Shown: positions 63,336 through 64,000 of the stretch, one piece after another
How positions within the stretch are numbered: the stretch's first letter is position 1
How the letters are laid out: each line of letters starts with the position of its first letter
From: DASRDU01 sp046331565
GTDB taxonomy: Bacteria > Acidobacteriota > Blastocatellia > RBC074
DNA: 64,000 nt
Reading direction: 5' to 3'
Assembly: GCA_046331565.1 (NCBI GenBank)
Contig: JAXLQP010000001.1
Span: 806,001 to 870,000, forward strand
Made by a program: the position numbers and the translations under genes
The notes under the pieces: generated by a model
Database searches by the model: none
Told to the model about the DNA's origin: nothing
The model's input: only the letters and a program-made list of their open reading frames with translations

Positions 63336-64000
63336 TTACTGTGTTCTGAGGTGTCGTTCGATCCACTCGAATTCGCGCTTCATTTTGTCGAGCTGATAAC
63401 CCGGCACCGTCAGCCCGTGTCCCTGATCGGGATAGATGACCAGTTGCACGGGAACGCCGGTGCGTTTGAGTGTCCGATAACTTTCGAGCGACTGCGCGAG
63501 CGGTACGCGCTCATCCTTTTCGCCGTGAAAGATCAGCGCCGGAGTCTTTGCCTGGGGCAGGTAAGTCAGCGGTGACAAGTCATCATAGCCTTTGCGGTTT
63601 TCCCAGGGCGTGCCGCCGTGCAGGCGTTCGCGCTGCGCCTGAATGTCAGCCGTCGCCCAGTATGAAACGGCATTCGACAGCCCCGCGCCATAAGCCGCGC
63701 ATCTGAAGCGACTGGTGTGGCCGATCATCCAGCCGCTCATATAACCGCCATAACTCCATCCGGCAATGGCCATGCGGTTTTCATCCACGATGCCGCGTCT
63801 GATCAGTTCATCAACGCCGCTCAGAATGTCTTCGTAATCAACTTTGCCAATCGCCAGTTTGTTGGCCTGGGCGAACTTTGCGCCGTAATTCGACGAGCCG
63901 CGAAAGTTCGGCATAAAGACCACGTAGCCATTACCGGCATAAACCTGCGGAAACGCGCTCCACGACGCATTGAAGTTGCGGGTGTAAGCGCCTTCCGGCC
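63336..64000 (-). CDS. S9 family (prolyl oligopeptidase-like) peptidase, 5' end outside window
   Basis: C-terminal 221 codons. The frame is open to the window edge (EGAYTRNFNASWSAFPQVYAGNGYVVFMPNFRGSSNYG), so the true start lies beyond it. Catalytic triad: Ser in IAGWSYGGYMSGWM, Asp in FHGEKDERVPL and His in PDQGHGL. These enzymes release dipeptides or acyl-amino acids; localisation cannot be judged without the N-terminus. Confidence 0.94.
   Translation of the reverse strand, partial: PEGAYTRNFNASWSAFPQVYAGNGYVVFMPNFRGSSNYGAKFAQANKLAIGKVDYEDILSGVDELIRRGIVDENRMAIAGWSYGGYMSGWMIGHTSRFRCAAYGAGLSNAVSYWATADIQAQRERLHGGTPWENRKGYDDLSPLTYLPQAKTPALIFHGEKDERVPLAQSLESYRTLKRTGVPVQLVIYPDQGHGLTVPGYQLDKMKREFEWIERHLRTQ

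Overview
The window reads as a chromosomal segment of a moderately GC-rich soil-type bacterium, most likely an acidobacterium (Blastocatellia-like; inferred, not proven). Pointers are a long MacB-type permease of the 'acidobacterial duplicated orphan permease' kind, an ECF sigma factor overlapping a Ser/Thr kinase-TPR gene, a VapBC-like pair inside a housekeeping cluster, and many unrelated palindromic repeat families between genes. No rRNA, canonical tRNA, prophage, IS element or CRISPR array was seen.

Layout. 0-8 kb: a truncated Gfo/Idh/MocA oxidoreductase, an ECF sigma/cupin anti-sigma pair, the permease, a class I glutamine amidotransferase-like hydrolase and an MFS exporter. 8-14 kb: housekeeping block ftsY, toxin-antitoxin pair, ribD, rsmA, RNase J. 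14-31.7 kb: metabolism and general functions (MMSDH, alpha/beta hydrolase, DUF350, FAD oxidoreductase, fused E1 alpha/beta, DDAH, SNF2 helicase, Smr, NUDIX, esterase, cytochrome-PQQ dehydrogenase). 32.3-33.4 kb: a thioredoxin-fold gene with an in-frame TGA in its redox motif followed at the right distance by a bacterial SECIS-like hairpin, i.e. a probable selenoprotein. 33.5-40.4 kb: TSUP transporter, YjbQ, a secreted protein of unknown function, a subtilisin-like protease, a SulP transporter.

40.6-47.5 kb is the highlight: an RNA-repair/RNA-quality locus. RtcR (CARF + sigma-54 activator) is divergent from rsr (bacterial Ro60, TROVE + vWA). A GG-N10-GC sigma-54 promoter lies ahead of rsr. Between rsr and rtcB sit four tandem Y-RNA-like genes. 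All share one Ro-type double stem (8-10 bp stem 1, covarying stem 2, conserved CGAATGC and TACAT boxes). They differ in the effector part: none in copy 1, T arm plus acceptor stem in copy 2, and nearly complete but circularly permuted tRNA mimics in copies 3 and 4. A frameshifted SEC-C gene, a CPCC-motif protein, RtcB ligase and an unknown 251-aa protein complete the cluster.

47.5-64 kb: a secreted glucose/sorbosone dehydrogenase-like protein, an exported beta carbonic anhydrase with an unusual C-terminal extension, two small paralogous unknown proteins, the kinase/ECF pair, a membrane GGDEF-EAL protein, a TonB receptor-YfiR-histidine kinase operon, an 800-bp gene-free but strongly structured region ending in an orphan terminator, and a truncated S9 peptidase. 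Intergenic palindromes (families A-J) recur through the whole window; some supply start regions or stop codons to adjacent genes.
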